Positions 24,801-36,310 of a stretch of DNA of 64,000 bases are shown here, piece after piece. The stretch covers positions 139,022,615-139,086,614 of the forward strand of contig OW121848.1 in assembly GCA_933228895.1 (NCBI GenBank), written 5' to 3'. The translations under genes were made by a program, and so were the position numbers. Under the pieces are notes generated by a model, which was not told the origin of the DNA, searched no databases, and saw nothing but the letters and a program-made list of their open reading frames with translations. This DNA comes from Platycnemis pennipes. Its lineage: Eukaryota; Arthropoda; Insecta; Odonata; Platycnemididae. Within the stretch, counting starts at the first letter, position 1; every line of letters starts with the position of its first letter.

Positions 24801-26174
24801 AGAATAGCTATTTATTCTCCGTAAATCGTGTGATTACATTTTTTCAACACACAAGATCATTATTTCGGATTTAGTTTATTAGGCTATATCAACCTCACGA
24901 CGGCATTTAAGTGTCGATTTGAGGGTCGCACAAAAATATTTGTAGTGGAATTTTCAAAGTGACAAAGTCAGTTCCACCAACTCGAGACCGTTAATTTTAA
25001 CAGGAATTAAAATTTGCTGTTGCACAAAATATTACCCCCGACTCACGGGAGAAGCCACGGAGCTTTAATTTTAACCGGGAGGGATATGCATATATAACCA
25101 GCTATATATAATAATATTCCACATATAATTTTATATAATATTCCACATTTAATAACCACCCGCGAGTAAAAATACAAAAATATTGATATCACCCCAATGT
25201 TTGTATTCTGAGAGGCAGTCGTTTAGTGCTTTCAAGGATAAGCACTATTTATCCGGTGGAGGTATACTTTGTTTGATTAGTTTATGTAATTTTATAGATT
25301 AGGTTGTCATGAACGATCACGCACGAGTTTCAATTGTGTCTCACAAGAATTTTGATTCAATCTCTTTTATCCTCAAATCATTCTTAATTTCCTCCTTCAT
25401 GTAGCCGCAGTTGACAATAGAATTGCAACGATTGAAGACGCCTTTTTACCCGATGAATTTTACGCTATTACATCAACGCCTCACAAACAAACGTTATGAG
25501 AGGACCGTTTAAGTTAAGCCGTGACGATATTATTACCACCCACCGTCAGACGTTTCCTTCCTTCTGTCGACAGCGGTAAGGGCAGAAATCTTCCGGAGTG
25601 GGGGCATGGGCCCGAATTCCCTAGGCAGTTGCCAACTATTGGAACGTTTTGAATCAGCAGTTTTGTCACGCAGGGGACAATGTATTTGTAATATTTCCTC
25701 GCCGCGCATTCTTAACTTGTCCGCATAGCTCTATCGAAAGGCGCATTTTCTCAATTAGTTCTACGAATTTATCTATTTTTATCTTGGCTTCTTTGACCTA
25801 CCACAAGAAAAGAGTCATCTAATAGCTAATTAAAGATGTAATCCACTGTTAAAATTTTGTCGCAATACCTATCTTATTTCGAAGTTTGTTGAGTAAATAT
25901 GTGTATAGATTATATATTTAATTTTGACAATGCAGATCATAATACCTACATTCTTTTTTAAAATAAAGGTCAATAAATGATGGGCAGTATTGAGGGATGA
26001 TGATTATCTCACCCCCCTGTTACGCTATCTCTCATTATTGGAAGGAATGAAAGATATACTCATCAATTTTGGGATTTTTCTCGTTTTCCCGAAATGAAGG
26101 CTTCAATAATTCAGACGCTCAGTATCTTTTTGAAGAAAACAAAGTTTTTTTATATCCTCATTTCCAATTTCTTA
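21845..26174. other. long stretch without recognised gene
   Basis: AT-rich. Minor structures are a (TATG)n run at 23467-23482 and a duplicated AATATTCCACAT word within 25105-25153. Open frames at 22746-22976 and 24102-24332 are unrecognised and lack convincing splice context. Confidence 0.5.
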
Positions 26175-26260
26175 TCAGGCAGAAGCACAAATCCAGTCTA
26201 CCAGTAATGGATAAAGCAAGAGGAGGATAATTAGTAGAATGGCCCAGGCAATGAAAGTAT
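26175..26260 (+). pseudogene. RTE-like LINE fragment
   Basis: One frame reads TSNG, a stop, then SKRRIISRMAQAMKVLY. This matches the conserved RTE block after the palm (a TSDG...EI-SRIAQAK-AF pattern), the same block read as RRSTNKRSDKIAQAKWVG at 35340-35400. Flanking coding sequence is not recognisable, so this is a short relic. Confidence 0.5.
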
Positions 26261-26685
26261 TATACATAACAATTTTTCTCAGTGCTGGCAATTAAATTTG
26301 AAGAAATGCGCCGCAATAAACTTTTGGAATAAGAATATTCTCTACCGGAAATGCTAATACTTATCAAACAAAAATATCGTATATCGATTGTAAGAAAATA
26401 AATAATCCCACAATGCTAACCACACTCAACAACTGCCTAAAGTGGATAAGAAAATACCCTAACTCGGCTAAGATTAATGGATCGAATGGGTACGATGCAA
26501 AATAGGAAAAACATATGAATATGCAAAGGGTATTCGATAGAAGGATAAGAGTGGAGAGCTGCTTCAAACTCTTTAATCTTTTCACCGACTGAGTGGTGGC
26601 TTTCACTGATAACTGGTGACGATGAATTTCTCTTTTATTCCTCACGTAACTCATCTGTGCGCACCGCACGAGTGGACTGACTTAT
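26261..26685. other. no feature recognised
   Basis: A minus-strand frame at 26364-26669 (101 codons) is hydrophobic and unrecognised. Confidence 0.4.
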
Positions 26686-27100
26686 CTGTGGTAAGGAGGT
26701 GACACCTCGTTGGCGGCTGTTGATGAGGCGACAAATGGCGGTGACGACTCATTCGGTCGCCTTTCTGTCCCTCCGCAATCAACCAAGGTCCGTAGGTTCG
26801 CTTGGCTAGCGGCCTTTGGGTGGAGGAGGAGAGTGACGGGCGGTGGCACTGTGGGGGAAGAGGAGGGATTGAGATGAGCTGACGAATGTGGGCGTGGCGG
26901 AAGATGTCGAAGATTGGAGTCCAGATGTCTCGCTCTGTGCGCTATACTTCTTGCGGAAGTGACGAAATGACGTCTCTCATTCTCGATACGAAACCGCAGC
27001 AGCAACGGCGCTGCAATACGGAAATCCCAGTCCTCGCTCAGTTGGTCTCCATCTCCGTCCTTCCAGCTTTCCATACCCTCTCCACTTCCTTTCCCCTCTT
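26686..27100. other. GC-rich island with 211-codon minus-strand frame
   Basis: GC- and CpG-rich. The frame at 26682-27317 on the minus strand is the longest in the window, with a hydrophobic, cysteine-containing start (MALLAFLSLFLHCYTPYRC) but a low-complexity remainder rich in proline, serine and arginine. The first 20 residues look signal-peptide-like. I recognise no domain, and the length is likely to reflect composition. Confidence 0.35.
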
Positions 27101-28892
27101 GCATCCTTCGATTTCCTAGCTTGTCACATTGATACCCTTTGATATACCCTTTTCTTTTTTCACCATGACTGATTGCAATCCAATATTTCTCAACTTTGGG
27201 TACCGCGAGTGGAATTATTTCCACGTGCCGGACACTTTCATGCACACATTCAATGTACATACATCTGTAAGGTGTGTAACAGTGTAAAAAAAGACTAAGG
27301 AAGGCAAGCAAAGCCATTTTTCATCAGATAACTGAGAGAGAGAGTTTGTCTCCTTGGACAGTTATATTTCATTTAGACTGTGTGTAGGTATGCTGTTTTC
27401 CATTTGGATATAAATCAACCTGTTACGAAGTAGTAGGAGTAACCCAAAATTGGCTCAGTGTATCTAGTTTTCTAGTATAGTTGAACGAATTCGTAATTTA
27501 GAAGGCTTTACATCTTTGTCCCCACCAATGTGCCACATTTTTCAGGTGGCATTTTAATTTAGCTTGAAAATATGCAAAGTTTTTATCAGTTTCACTCTAC
27601 TCACCTTATTCAATTTTAATGTAATTTCAAGTCATAACTCTTATTGGTTACAAAACCTTGTTCTGCCACCTTTTGAAGTGTATGTGACGATTTCTTGTGA
27701 GACATTTAGAATTAATAAAAAGAGAGATTTTTCGGATAAAAAAAGCTCTAATTTTAGACATAATTTCAATATATTTCTAATTTTTATCAACTTACATCTT
27801 TTGAAATGATTTATTAAAGGTGACTCTCTTGGGGATAATTTAGAAAGAACATATATAAATTAGTAGAGCCTTATAACGTCGACATTTGACGACACATTTT
27901 TGAAATTTCATATGTTGGCGTTCAAGTGATAATATGTGTCAATGCTCATGTGTAAAAATCTCGGTATTGTTGAGATTCGAATATTTCCAGTCCCCTCTGA
28001 GTGGTCACTAAATAACCCTTCCTATTGCAATTTTATCTTATGATTACTTGGTTTCATTATTTGATTTGATTCTTGATCATTTAAATATATATACTTGCGG
28101 GTATGGAGCTTTTTGAGTGGCTGAGTCATTTTGTTCTCCAAGTTTTTATCTAACATAAGACAAAAACATGTATAAATGCGATATGTTTTTATCTTACAAT
28201 TTTCAAGAGCATTAAATAATGAATATTGATTATGATTTTAAATCTGTGTCCACCTAAAATTTTTCTGAGCTTGCCATATGACACAATTTCCCAGGCGCTT
28301 AAAACGGGTCCCTCCGCTTCAGTTCCATCCACCTACCCACAAATAAAAATGACCTTGAGAGGAAAAAAAAGACGGCATGTTAGATTTTTACAAATCCCAA
28401 ATTTGATATATATGTGGAGAAAGTGTTTTATGGTTTTTGAAAAGTGGCAGTTCCTTGAGAAACATTTAAGTTCAACTGACGACAGCACGTGTCTAATACT
28501 GCAAAGCAGCGTAATATAAGAGGATATTCGCCGTTCAAGATTTTGCCCTATGACCTTTGTTGGCTTTATCATGGCCTTGGTTTATTTTCTGCCTTTTGCA
28601 ATTAAGTCATTCTCGCATCTTCTGTGTTTGTCATCTTGTTGTTCCATGTTGTTTGCCTGGTGACTAATTATCTTCAATCGACGAGAAAACTACATAGTAG
28701 ATGTGGCGTCACTGGCGCTCATGCTGCGAATGTTGGCAATTGATGTTAACTAATCTGATCTTATAATCACCGTATCAGGGAGATACCCGCTGAGCAGGCG
28801 AGACTCACTGTAGTCGCAACGGTTAGGACTGACGGATTGCCTAGAAAATTTCTTATTTTTTATTCTTTGAGCGAAGGTTTTACAAATTAACC
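27101..28892. other. no feature recognised
   Basis: AT-rich. Opposite-strand frames at 28226-28519 and 28333-28572 overlap and match nothing. GAGAGAGAGAG occurs near 27334. Confidence 0.5.
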
Positions 28893-28960
28893 GCCTGCGG
28901 TAACCTGGTCGGCTCCCCAACACAAAGACTACGGGATCGAATCCCGCTACGGTCACGGGT
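28893..28960 (+). repeat. tRNA-derived SINE head
   Basis: TGCGGTAACCTGGTCGGCTC (A-box region, about 28896-28915) is followed by a good B box, GGGATCGAATCCCGC (28933-28947). No matching acceptor stem is present, so it is read as a SINE promoter head. Confidence 0.6.
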
Positions 28961-29145
28961 GTTATCTGATGGTCAGGCTTTATAATAAGTTAGCTACGAC
29001 GACGCAATATTTATTTAGCTGCTGGAGTACCTTATTTCTTTATTCTACAGCTAATTTTGGCCTACTGCTACCTAGAAAATCCATAAAGCCAGGATTTGAG
29101 TGAAACGTGCCAAATGGTATCCTTAGTCTTTACGGAGGGGAATGG

Positions 29146-29254
29146 GACCCTTCGGCGCGGCCACCTCGGCGCAGGCCCATCTCGGCGCGGGCCCATCTCG
29201 GCACGGGCCCATCTCGGCGCGGGCCATCTCGGCGTTGGCCCACCTCAGCGCGGA
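29146..29254. repeat. 16-bp GC-rich minisatellite
   Basis: About seven copies of ATCTCGGCGCGGGCCC with substitutions (for example CTCGGCACGG, CTCGGCGTTG). A plus-strand frame through it (29107-29334) gives an arginine/proline repeat and is not a gene. An inverted relative occurs at 30611-30651. Confidence 0.85.
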
Positions 29255-29604
29255 GAATAGAGGTGTTAAGTACCGGAACAGATGTTAATGTAAAAATACT
29301 ATTGGCACCGAGTATCTGCTTCTTTAACAGATAACTCTTCAAAAGCTATTGTTGAAAATGATCATGCCTTGCCAGGCAACATGCCTTAATGCTAAAAATT
29401 ATAAATTATATTGACGACTAATTTATGGAACATTTATATGAAACTACTCATAAGGACGTGCCGATACCAATGTATCATTTCCCTACTAATATTCTGTCAC
29501 TCTTTCCCGTAAATTATTACATTTTTTATTTTTTTTCATTAGGGTTTAGAATTTTGCTTATTGTTTGTTTTAGAGTTTTGCTTTTGTTGAATCCCAGTCT
29601 ATAT

Positions 29605-29989
29605 TTACATCTACATATTACCCAGATGAATCCCAGTTTAACGATTAGCATGACCAATTATTTCACGTGTGTGTTTACCCTAAGAAAGATCATGTGTCGG
29701 TTATATTCCAAGATATTTAGCGGACTCCATGTTTGTTAATTTACTATTCATTATTTAATAATTATTAGGGGGAGAAGTAGTCTTTTTCAAAAAAATCATT
29801 AACACATATTTAAAAAAATGTATTTCCAACTGCCATGCATCACACCATTTCTCAATTGCTAATATGTCATCATGCAAAGATTCTTTATCGCTGGGCTAAT
29901 AATTTTTCTGTAGACCACTGCATCATCGGCAAATAGAATCTTACTTTTTTCCTCCTTATGAAATCATTCATGTGCAGAAGGAAATTTAA
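29605..29989 (-). pseudogene. CR1/Jockey-like LINE reverse transcriptase fragment
   Basis: On the minus strand one reads FLLHMNDFI, then with a shift ILFADDAVVYRKIISP. FADD is the catalytic palm motif (usually YADD or FADD) at plus coordinates 29922-29933. The sequence continues with an LRNGVMHGSWKYI-like block, where the family has an E-KWCD-W pattern, and ends with sequence matching the start of the 3773 ORF (ACACACGTGAAATAATTGGT, GCTAATCGTTAAACTGGGAT). Stops and frameshifts make it a pseudogene. It lies head to head with the plus-strand fragment that starts at about 29990. Confidence 0.75.
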
Positions 29990-30408
29990 AACGGAAAAGT
30001 TTACTGAAGATATTAGGTATATATTAAGAACTACTGCGTATTATGCTAGATTTGACCAGATAAAACTTCTCATATTTTAATGTTCATGTCTCCAGCACGG
30101 CAATGTCTTCGTTTTTTATATTGCTGCCATCTTATGATTAGAGAGATGGCTTGTTATACCGATAGATTTAAAATGTCATATTTTCCTCTTACCATTAGGA
30201 AACATAATAGGCGGCATAGCATATTTATAGATAGGTGAAATATTGTTAGAGTAGCCTGTAGTGGTAGCTCTTCGTTGAATGGTTGGTATTGCATGGTAGC
30301 TCTAGTTGAATAGTCACAGTCAATAGTGCATGTCTGGTGTTCCTCACCCCCTGCCACACACCCTCGCGGGGGCTGTGGGGTACCGCGTAGATGTAAATGT
30401 ATATACAT
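29990..30408 (+). pseudogene. CR1/Jockey-like LINE C-terminus plus 3' tail
   Basis: The reading frame gives FTEDIRYILRTTAYYARFDQ, then after a shift LIREMACYTDRFKMSYFPLT followed by IRKHNRRHS. This is the same C-terminal block as at 4142-4240. It is followed by the tail CATGTCTGGTGTTCCTCACC, CCCTGCCACACACCCTCGCG, GGGGCTGTGGGGTACC, then TAGATGTAAATGTA. Frameshifts are present and the 5' part is missing. Confidence 0.8.
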
Positions 30409-30610
30409 CTATGCTCAAATTTCTCGTCAAAAGCTCTCTCCTATTAGTAAACACCTCTTTCGCCAAAGAAATTCCCCTACTAATATCATTATTACTGCGT
30501 CCATCCCCATTTAAGATATAAACCCAAGTAAACAAACTAGCTCCTACACTTCATTTTAAATGTGGGCCATATATATGTCCACACTTAGAAACATCCAGTA
30601 TTAAATACAT

Positions 30611-30651
30611 TGGCCTCGCCGTGATGGCCCGCGCCGAGGTGGCCGTGCCGA
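30611..30651 (-). repeat. inverted relative of the 16-bp GC minisatellite
   Basis: On the minus strand this reads CTCGGCACGGCC, ACCTCGGCGCGGGCC and ATCACGGCGAGGCC, about 2.5 units of the array at 29146-29254. Flanking words (CTCCGTAAAGGGT on the minus strand) hint that both belong to one dispersed element. Confidence 0.7.
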
Positions 30652-31078
30652 GTTGTACTAGACCCTTTACGGAGAGTACCCAAACCCTTAACCGAATAAC
30701 CAGCTTGGTCCTTATCCATAGTATTCATCAGCATTCGCGGATATCCTCCGGATCACCTTTTTACGTGTGTGGCAGCGGGGTGAAACATCACCAATCGCTA
30801 CGTCAACATTCTCTGCCCACATGCATTAAGGAACATAATGTAACCTAATAATGAAAACGCATTTATTATGCATGCAAGGGCAACGTGCAACCAATTCGTT
30901 GGAATCCACGATGCAGTCAATTTCTTATTATTCCTTTATGCATTTGCTGTTATGTAATAATTTACATCCCATTCTCGCTTGCAAGGATGCAGTTAGTATG
31001 GGTTAAGTACAGCTATTATCTTGCACTTCAACCTACGCTACCAACATTACACCTACCTAACCGCTTATTATATTGCCT
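30652..31078. other. no feature recognised
   Basis: Short frames at 30621-30848 and 30885-31085 are unrecognised. Confidence 0.4.
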
Positions 31079-31445
31079 ATTATGAACTCTAATTCTTCGC
31101 GGGAAAAATGACATTTTAAATCTATCTGTACGGCAATCTACCTTCCAAATCTTGCTTTAGTGGTCGAATCTAGCGTAACTTGCGGATGTTCTCAATATAC
31201 TTCTAACCTCGTCGGTAAAAATATCAGCTTCAAATTCACTTAAATAGTAATTATAAATTTTAAACTATGCTCTGATAGTGATTCCCATCCGAGTTCTTCT
31301 AATAAATTAGTGACACCAATGCTTTGATCATAACAATCTTTCACAAACCTCGCTTATCTTCTTTGTCCACGCTCTAATTCCCTGGATAAAACTGCCTAAT
31401 TCAATCCTTGGGATCGTGTTGGTGCTTTGGCGAGAGTATACTGGC
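31079..31445 (-). pseudogene. CR1/Jockey-like LINE C-terminal fragment
   Basis: The minus strand reads ELERGQRR, a stop, then ARFVKDCYDQSIGVTNLLEE followed by LGWESLSEHSLKF. After a degraded stretch come FTDEVRSILRTSASYARFD and DRFKMSFFPRRIRVHN. It is the same C-terminal domain as at 3880-4220, with at least one stop and two frameshifts. No 3' tail follows on the minus strand, so the copy is truncated at both ends. Confidence 0.8.
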
Positions 31446-31539
31446 CTCCCTTCCTCTGACACGGGTACAACGACTGGCTCTTGTGGGTATTTTTCAGTTG
31501 AAAACCGGCACCTATCATAGAGCTGGAAGGAGGGCATAT

Positions 31540-31735
31540 CAAATTCAATACACCGTCCGTATGATGAGATGCTTTTCCTTGGACCCCGTGGCGCCATTCT
31601 TTTAGCGCAGACTAATGCTGACGCCGGGTTTCTCTCCGCCCTTCCTCCATGCCATAAGAATCCAATCTGCACCCCACCTATCCTTAATGGTGCAAATGAC
31701 CTCAGATGTCTGTCGCCTCCCCCTAATAATTACTA
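31540..31735 (+). repeat. SINE 3' body (GACGCCGGGTTTCTCTCC family)
   Basis: The sequence runs ACCGTCCGTATGATGAGATG, CCCCGTGGCGCCATTC, CTAATGCTGACGCCGGGTTT, CTCTCCGCCCTTCC, GGTGCAAATGACCTCAGATG and TCTGTCGCCTCCCCCTAATA. The same order of blocks, degraded, follows tRNA-like heads at 49440 and 60287. No head is recognisable here, so it is probably 5'-truncated. Confidence 0.65.
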
Positions 31736-31739
31736 CCCC

Positions 31740-32678
31740 TTCTATTTACATTTATCCTTTTTCAATGTTACCTCTCATGTGACTGGGATATGGTAGTTTC
31801 TGACACCGCTTCAAATATGAGGATAGCATTTTTCCATTCGTCAACACATGATTTGCATACGGTATTCAGGGATAATCATAGTGATCGCATGCTGGCGCAA
31901 ACACCACTCTTTGCAGCACGTTGATGCCATTAGGCGAGTTTATTAGGTGCGCCTGCGTGGAGAACCCTAGTCGAAAACCCTGTTCGGGTGTATTGTTCTC
32001 GTTCTTGATTGAAATGCGGAGTCCGTCCTTGGATTGGATTTAATGCCCCTCATAGAGGCGAGACTACGCTTCCGGTATTCAAATGATTCAGGAATCCGCT
32101 CGGATCACGCTTTCCAATTGGCATAGCGGTGCGTATCGGTCGCTTTTGACGCACCCTCGATAGCCTTTTAGCGCCGCGCGTGTGAGGGGGAGGAGAAAGT
32201 GATGCGATATCAGGGCGTCGTGAATTCATATTCAGACAGCTCCTTCCAAGGCGAGAGAGGGCTTTCAAGGACGTGGGCCCACCGCGGAAAACGATTGCGT
32301 ACCGTTGCATCACGTTACAATAAGCCTCGCGACTGACGGGGCCTAATCCAGGCTTGCCTTAATGATAGTCTCGCAGCCGTTTTGCGTCTTAAATGCCTCT
32401 TATGCCCCGAATTTGCAAGTAATATTCTGCGTAGGGAATTGGTTTTTTTTAATGGCACAACGCGATTGAGAAATTGTTTTTGTTGATGGCGCTCTCCGGA
32501 AATACAGTCAGGCACCTTGGGATTTCGGTTATCGAGAGGTGAAAAAAAACTCGTGCTTCGCCTTTTACCTCGTGGCATGCACTATTTAAGTCAGCTAGTT
32601 ATTTTCTTGGGTCACGTCCTACGTTCTGCGATGTCAAATTGTTTAATCTATCCATACTATTACTGTAGATGGTATAAT
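31740..32678. other. no gene recognised
   Basis: Mixed composition with a GC-richer patch at 32060-32320. Minus frames 32050-32313 and 32315-32578 (87 codons each) are arginine/serine-rich and unrecognised. Confidence 0.45.
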
Positions 32679-33784
32679 TACAATATAACCCCGATATAGC
32701 GTCAGCCATGGTTGTTGTCCCGGACCAACGTTATTAGCGGGAAACTTTATATGCGGGTATGAACGGAAGCGGAGTACTTTTGGGTTATATGGGCTAATAC
32801 AGACCTTTTTTTGCATAAAAAATTAATTTTAAGTACTTTAAGACCATAATCTCTTGACTACAGATAAACATTTCATCTGATGATAGAAGAATAAATTTTG
32901 AAGTAGTCAGGTTGCATGAGGAAAAAATCTTGATTTTTAACTATCCACTATAACTAATTGCTATCCACCTTCAAAATCTATTTTGTACTTCGCATCAACG
33001 ATGAGGGGATGAAATACTTTGTATAATTTTACACTTCCTTTAGCAAACTGCATTTCTTGTTTGTGCAGACAAGCATGAAAGAATAAATCGGAAGAAATTT
33101 CACTGCAAGTGTTAACCCTTTCGCACTGGCACACTTCTCATGAAAATTTTCTCTGTGTACGGAGCTCCTTCGGAGATTGCGTGCAGCCCTATCCAGGGAA
33201 CTTACGAAGGGAAAACCCTTCTGGAGAGGCGACGCCACCCTTCCGTCCTCTCTTTCAGGGACTTTTGTCCCTTTCCTGGGCAAAGGATCTGGACCTGTCG
33301 AGTCATAAACTGATCCTTTCACAGCATGTGGTTGAGGTCAATCAGTTGTAGTCAGAGTTGTCACTTTTAAACAATCATTTTTGCAAACTTGAAAGCATTA
33401 TGAGTAAGAAAATCTCCGGCTACCATGGTACCAACATAGTACATGCAGTATATAGCAGACGCTCGGCTCGAAAGGGTTAGGTCTTGTCTATCCAGTACCT
33501 TATATATGGTTATCCCTTACCTTGTGGGTACTCTCATTTTAGCCAAAAAAAAACTCTGAATGTGGCAGAAACAACTACAAATCTGCCAAAAATATTCGAT
33601 ATTTTTGCTGAAAACGTTATAAACGAACCTTGAAATTATGGAGAACAGACCTTATAAATCGAAAATCTTTATAAGCGGGAATGTTATACGCGGGATTTTT
33701 AACAAACGAAAGATTGAGATTTTTTTGGGAAAACCGGTGACCAACCTTACAGGCGGGGAAACGTTATATCGGGATTATACTGTA
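32679..33784. mobile_element. TA-flanked pogo/Tigger-like non-autonomous transposon
   Basis: Left end TA + CAATATAACCCCGATATAGCG (32679-32701) and right end CGTTATATCGGGATTATACTG + TA (33762-33784) are imperfect inverted repeats with a TA on each side. The TA duplication and the CAGTATAATCCC-type end suggest the Tc1/mariner superfamily, pogo/Tigger branch (from memory). Inner words such as TTAGCGGGAAACTTTATATG on the left and ATCTTTATAAGCGGGAATGT on the right extend the symmetry. No transposase is encoded. The element is interrupted by the 33112-33480 insertion. Confidence 0.7.
33112..33480. mobile_element. piggyBac-like MITE nested in the pogo-like element
   Basis: Left end TTAACCCTTTCGCACTGGC (33112-33130) and right end GGCTCGAAAGGGTTAG (33465-33480): CCCTTTCG/CGAAAGGG inverted ends next to TTAA on the left and a mutated TTAG on the right. 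TTAA is the piggyBac target duplication. The 369-bp interior encodes no transposase. A GC-richer core lies at 33160-33310. Confidence 0.55.
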
Positions 33785-35300
33785 TACAGCAGAGATCGAA
33801 CTACCAAGGCAATATATGTAAGATTTCCACGACTAAGCTTATACGTAATGATGAAAGGGAAAACTGAGTGGTATTTTCGTGTCATATTTGAATAACATTA
33901 TGTGACCATACTTTAAATAGATATATCCTTTGCAAGGTCTTTGACAATGACACTTGCATGTTGAAATATTCATCAGTTTGGGATACATTCTGTAGAAAAA
34001 TAGTTCTCAGTTGTCATTTTCATCACAATGAGCGTAAAAAATGTTCTCAAGGTGATGCCCAATACGATTTCTTAATCGTGAGGAAAATATTATATTCATT
34101 CCAAAGGGGTATTTCGAATCAACGACCTTCGGGTCACTTTAAGGTTCCCGAGTGTAGTCCAATATTAATTAACTCCATTAACAGTGCTGGAGAACTCATG
34201 AGTAGTTAACATTTCCAGTTAGGGTCGGTAATCTACTTGAGATCATGGATTCCATAATGCTACTGAAGGCTTTTTCGACGATTATTGAATAGTTTCCATG
34301 GCTAATAAAATAGATAACCTTGATCAGATATTTTGTCATGTTTCAGTAATCCTCCATTGGACGCTAATTGAAGCTCTTTAAGGATACTTGAGGCATATAT
34401 TATGCCAGAGTTTTTTCAAGGGTGAAAGAGAAAGATAATAGGCACAGCACGGAAGTAGAGTGATGACAGCACGGCCCATTCCCAGTTGTCGTATCGCAAT
34501 GAAGCCCCGGGGATCGCGCGAGGAAGTGAAATGCTCAATGGCTCACCTTAGTGGATCGCCGGTCGTTTTTCATTTCCTCGACTGCGTGCTTACGCTCGCG
34601 ACCGGGTCTTACGCCAGGAGCACGTAGTGCTTTGTCTACGGGATCTTATTACGAGCGGCCACGTCTTTTTGTCCCATTGAAGTTGATAGAATATTAATTG
34701 AGGAGACGGGGAGGGAGGCAATGTGCGAGGCTCACCCTTGGAAATTAGGTATCAGAAATGGTTCTAGGGTATTCCGTTCCCAACCAGAATTAGTCCAATT
34801 AATTAACGTGATTATTACGCAATTTTACTTTCAGTACTCCCTTCTTTTATATCACATAGCATAATCTGTGTCACCAAGCGACTTTTCGTATGTAAATAAA
34901 TATTTTTTGTGGCTTAGATTTTTGCCTTCTCTCTGTTTGGTGTCTGTTTGCCTAAAAATTAGCTTTATTTAAAAGTTCCCTTGTATTCTGCTCCTACAGA
35001 ATAAATTACGATGCATAAAAATTATCAATTATAAAAAAATAATTCTTACCAAACTAGGAAAATTATCTTTGATCCAGTAAAGTACAAGAATCTAGTAAAA
35101 GAACTGTTTTAAAGGTTTGTGGAACCATACCCACCCAGAACCATAAAAAGATGATATTTTAGATAGTTTAGGTATTACAAGATTACGAAAAAATATCATG
35201 CTACGATTTACTAGCTACATAGCTGTCATCGCTGCATCAGAAGAAACTAAAATGAAAACAATACACAAATACTCAAAGAGCTCAAGGTAAAATCAAGGTT
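33785..35300. other. no feature recognised
   Basis: AT-rich, with a GC-richer patch at 34430-34700. Short frames match nothing. Confidence 0.45.
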
Positions 35301-35725
35301 TAATGAGAAAACAAAAGCTTGAAGAAGCGGAAGAGTACAGGCATAGCAATAGACGAAGCACGAACAAAAGGAGTGATAAAATAGCCCAGGCCAAGTGGGT
35401 AGGTATTCTACCAAGAAAAAAATCTGCAATGGAAATTAAGAACCACAAGACTGGGAGCATTAGAAATGGGGTGTTGGGGAGTGAAGATAAAGATCAAGTG
35501 GATGGGTCGAGTAATTAATTAAGAGGCTCTAAAAGGAGAAAAAATCTCACGAGAGTTTTGAAACGATGATGAAACAACGGGTGGAATTGAGATCTTATGG
35601 TTTAATGAAGATGTTGATTGAGGACATTGTGAATGGGAGGTACCACAAAGGAAGACTGGTTGAAATTAGTGGAAGTGAACGAGGTAATGGAAGTGAAGGA
35701 GACTTATTCTAATATGAGATGTTAC
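35301..35725 (+). pseudogene. RTE-like LINE, post-palm and C-terminal region
   Basis: The frame 35303-35518 starts with MRKQKLEEAEEYRHSN and continues RRSTNKRSDKIAQAKWVG, the block before the RTE C-terminus (compare LEKQKLEEVKSS in the copy at 47140-48275). After a shift, EMGCWGVKIKIKWMGRVIN can be read, matching the RTE pattern EMWCWRR-LKIKW-DRVTN. It then decays through GLMKMLIEDIVNGRYHKGR. Stops and frameshifts make this a relic of the 3' half of an element. Confidence 0.7.
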
Positions 35726-35729
35726 CTAG

Positions 35730-35860
35730 TATAAGAATCAAGTAAAAAGCTACGAGAAAAATATCGTAGTATTGAAGGCTAAAGATGGTTTACATGCATT
35801 ACTTGAGTACCAAGTGGCTCAGGAAAACTCAATATTGCTTTCTGCCATAGAAAATTGCGA
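35730..35860 (+). CDS. candidate exon, unknown protein
   Basis: A 131-base segment is bounded by a possible acceptor (TTACCTAG at 35722-35729) and a strong donor consensus (GTAAGTAT at 35861). One frame is open throughout and ends AKDGLHALLEYQVAQENSIL then LSAIENCE. This could be a short host exon, the end of the adjacent RTE remnant, or chance. I recognise no domain, and no neighbouring exon was identified. Confidence 0.25.
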
Positions 35861-35864
35861 GTAA

Positions 35865-36310
35865 GTATATTTTATTTTTCTGCCATTTTTATTTATGTAG
35901 AATTAGGTCCACCACAATAGTTGAACACTAATTCATCGTTGGAATGTCAATTATTTTCGATTCCACTCTGATAATATCATTTGAATTTTATTCGGAAAGG
36001 CTACTAGATGATGTTACTTGCTAGAAACAAATCCATTGCATTAGACTTATGCTATTACTTCATTCCAGATTAACATTAATCTCACTTTTGAGGTATACGG
36101 TGCGGTTGTTAAACCGTTATATGCTTACTTTGGACCAAAGAGTTTATATCGCCTTATCACTACACCGGGCTTCTTTTGGCTACCTCTTTTCGTAACCCTT
36201 ATAAATCGATGTCGTCCGGGAGCTAATCGAAATTCTCGCGGCTAGATCACGAATTCTCATCTGCTCTTACTTAATTCAAGTGAAGTCACTGGGAGTGAAA
36301 ATTTATTTTT
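35865..36310. other. no feature recognised
   Basis: AT-rich DNA, possibly intronic if the segment at 35730-35860 is an exon. Confidence 0.4.

Noticed and set aside
26682..27317. 211-codon minus-strand open frame as a gene
   Set aside because: It lies in a GC-rich island, the product is low-complexity after the first 30 residues, and no domain or splice evidence was seen.
29107..29334. Arginine/proline repeat protein
   Set aside because: Direct translation of the 16-bp minisatellite.
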